Origin: Saprospiraceae bacterium
GTDB lineage: Bacteria > Bacteroidota > Bacteroidia > Chitinophagales > Saprospiraceae
Direction of reading: 5' to 3'
Length of the DNA stretch: 5,981 bases
Assembly: GCA_020528935.1 (NCBI GenBank)
Contig: JAJDFU010000457.1
Location: forward strand, 1 to 5,981
In this document: in pieces, positions 5,090 through 5,981 of the stretch
Layout of the letters: each line of letters begins with the position of its first letter
Position numbering within the stretch: the stretch's first letter is position 1
Program-made: the position numbers and the translations under genes
Notes under the pieces: model-generated
Database searches by the model: none
What the model saw: the letters and a program-made list of their open reading frames with translations, nothing else
What the model was told of the DNA's origin: nothing

Positions 5090-5981
5090 ATGGCGCCCTC
5101 CACTTTGCGCATTCCCAAGGACCAGGCAGTTGGCGTCAAAGAAAAGGCGTTGCAATGGGCCGAGAGGCATTTCGATCATTGCTGCCTGCTGGACCACAAC
5201 GACTACGAGCGGTATCCGTACCATTCCGTACAGGCCCTGCTGGCGGCCGGCAGCCGGCGCCAGTTGCAGTGCTCGGCCCGGGAGGATCCCTTCGCTCGAT
5301 GGAAGGCCTGGCAGAACGACGCTTGGTGGAGTTTCGGGTTTCTGGCCTACGACCTCAAAAATGCCCTGGAGGACCTCCAGTCCCGGCATCCCGACGGCAT
5401 CGGCATGCCGGACCTCTTCTTTTTCGAGCCCGAGCTCGTACTGGAGGTGCTCGACGATGACCTTCTGATCCACTCGGCGGAAAAGGACCCAGCCGCGATC
5501 TGGCGAGCGATCCGGCGGGAAGAGGTCTCCGGCGCGCCCCGCCCTCGGGCTAAGCCGCTCTACTTTCGCCCCCGCATGAGCAAGCCCGTGTATGTGCAAC
5601 GGCTGGAAGCCATTCTGGGGCATATTCAGGCCGGCGACGTGTACGAGATGAATTTCTGCCAGGAATTTTTTGCAGAGGCGGCATCCCTCCGGCCGGTGCC
5701 GTTGTTCAGGCGGCTCAACGCCAGCGCCCGGGCGCCCTTCTCTGCTTTTCTGAAACTGGAAGACCGATACCTGTTCAGTACCAGCCCGGAGCGCTTCCTC
5801 AAACGCTCCGGCTCGCTCTTGCTTTCCCAGCCGATCAAGGGTACGGCACGGCGAAGCCCGAATGCGGAACGGGATGCCCGCCTCCGCCGATCCCTGCAGG
5901 AGAGCCTGAAAGACCGCACGGAAAACGTCATGATCGTGGACCTGGTGCGCAACGACCTCGGCCGCGTGTGCCGGACCGGGA
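5090..5981 (+). CDS. pabB: Aminodeoxychorismate synthase component I, C-terminus beyond the right edge
   Basis: Makes 4-amino-4-deoxychorismate from chorismate with ammonia from a glutaminase partner, the first step towards p-aminobenzoate for folate; cytoplasmic. The first 297 residues are visible, against a usual total of about 420-470. The N-terminal domain ends around WWSFGFLAYDLKN and MPDLFFFEPE. The chorismate-binding domain then starts with YVQRLEAILGHIQAGDVYEMNFCQEF, followed by APFSAFLKL, FSTSPERFL, QPIKGTARR and ENVMIVDLVRNDLGRVC. The PIKGT motif carries K250, the lysine that marks PabB (E. coli K274); anthranilate synthase TrpE has PIAGT. This is the main reason for calling PabB over TrpE. 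The ATG at 5090 follows an AT-rich stretch with no Shine-Dalgarno. Any fused or adjacent glutaminase (PabA) or lyase (PabC) would lie beyond the edge. Confidence 0.93.
   Translation, partial: MAPSTLRIPKDQAVGVKEKALQWAERHFDHCCLLDHNDYERYPYHSVQALLAAGSRRQLQCSAREDPFARWKAWQNDAWWSFGFLAYDLKNALEDLQSRHPDGIGMPDLFFFEPELVLEVLDDDLLIHSAEKDPAAIWRAIRREEVSGAPRPRAKPLYFRPRMSKPVYVQRLEAILGHIQAGDVYEMNFCQEFFAEAASLRPVPLFRRLNASARAPFSAFLKLEDRYLFSTSPERFLKRSGSLLLSQPIKGTARRSPNAERDARLRRSLQESLKDRTENVMIVDLVRNDLGRVCRTG

Noticed and set aside
4373..5623. 416-codon minus-strand open frame over the hairpin region and pabB
   Set aside because: It is antisense to well-supported genes; its open stretch through 4811-5089 reflects the inverted repeats, not coding.
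5090..5981. Anthranilate synthase component I (TrpE)
   Set aside because: The active-site motif is PIKGT with a lysine, not the PIAGT typical of TrpE, and the central motif follows the PabB form.

Overview
The window looks like a chromosomal segment from a GC-rich member of the Bacteroidota, perhaps a saprospirian or Lewinella-like lineage. The evidence is the style of the proteins: an OmpA-family cell-envelope protein with an N-terminal beta-rich domain and a 'GHTN...YC..LS..RA' C-terminal domain, a META-domain lipoprotein, and a PabB of the 'YEMNFCQEF' type. Starts lack clear Shine-Dalgarno sequences, and there are TAnnTTTG-like promoter elements. The assignment comes from family resemblance only; no rRNA or other marker gene is present.

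Left part, minus strand (1-2074): reading leftwards, folB (dihydroneopterin aldolase, 1706-2074), a 462-bp gene-free gap, a META-domain lipoprotein (815-1243), then 45 bp later a 3-hydroxyacyl-CoA dehydrogenase that runs off the left edge. The gap is not featureless. Between 1430 and 1534 it holds a perfect 12-bp palindrome and three back-to-back hairpins, followed by a segment with a possible long-range helix out to 1625.

Middle (2075-4810): a short divergent promoter region separates folB from a plus-strand glutaryl-CoA dehydrogenase (2189-3415). A perfect 10-bp inverted repeat (CGTAAAGGTA / TACCTTTACG) is placed symmetrically in it. A 180-bp spacer then leads to an OmpA-family envelope protein (3596-4810).

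Right part (4811-5981): a 279-bp intergenic region carries two strong, related GC-rich hairpins, the second enclosed in a further inverted repeat, and then a foldable leader. The 5' part of pabB (aminodeoxychorismate synthase component I) follows and is cut by the right edge.

Functionally, folB and pabB both serve folate synthesis but are not adjacent. Glutaryl-CoA dehydrogenase makes crotonyl-CoA, and the 3-hydroxyacyl-CoA dehydrogenase acts two steps later on the same route to acetyl-CoA. The coding genes are ordinary housekeeping and envelope genes. The unexplained signal is in the two structured intergenic regions (about 1430-1627 and 4909-5014), which could be mobile-element remnants, dispersed palindromic repeats or structured RNAs.
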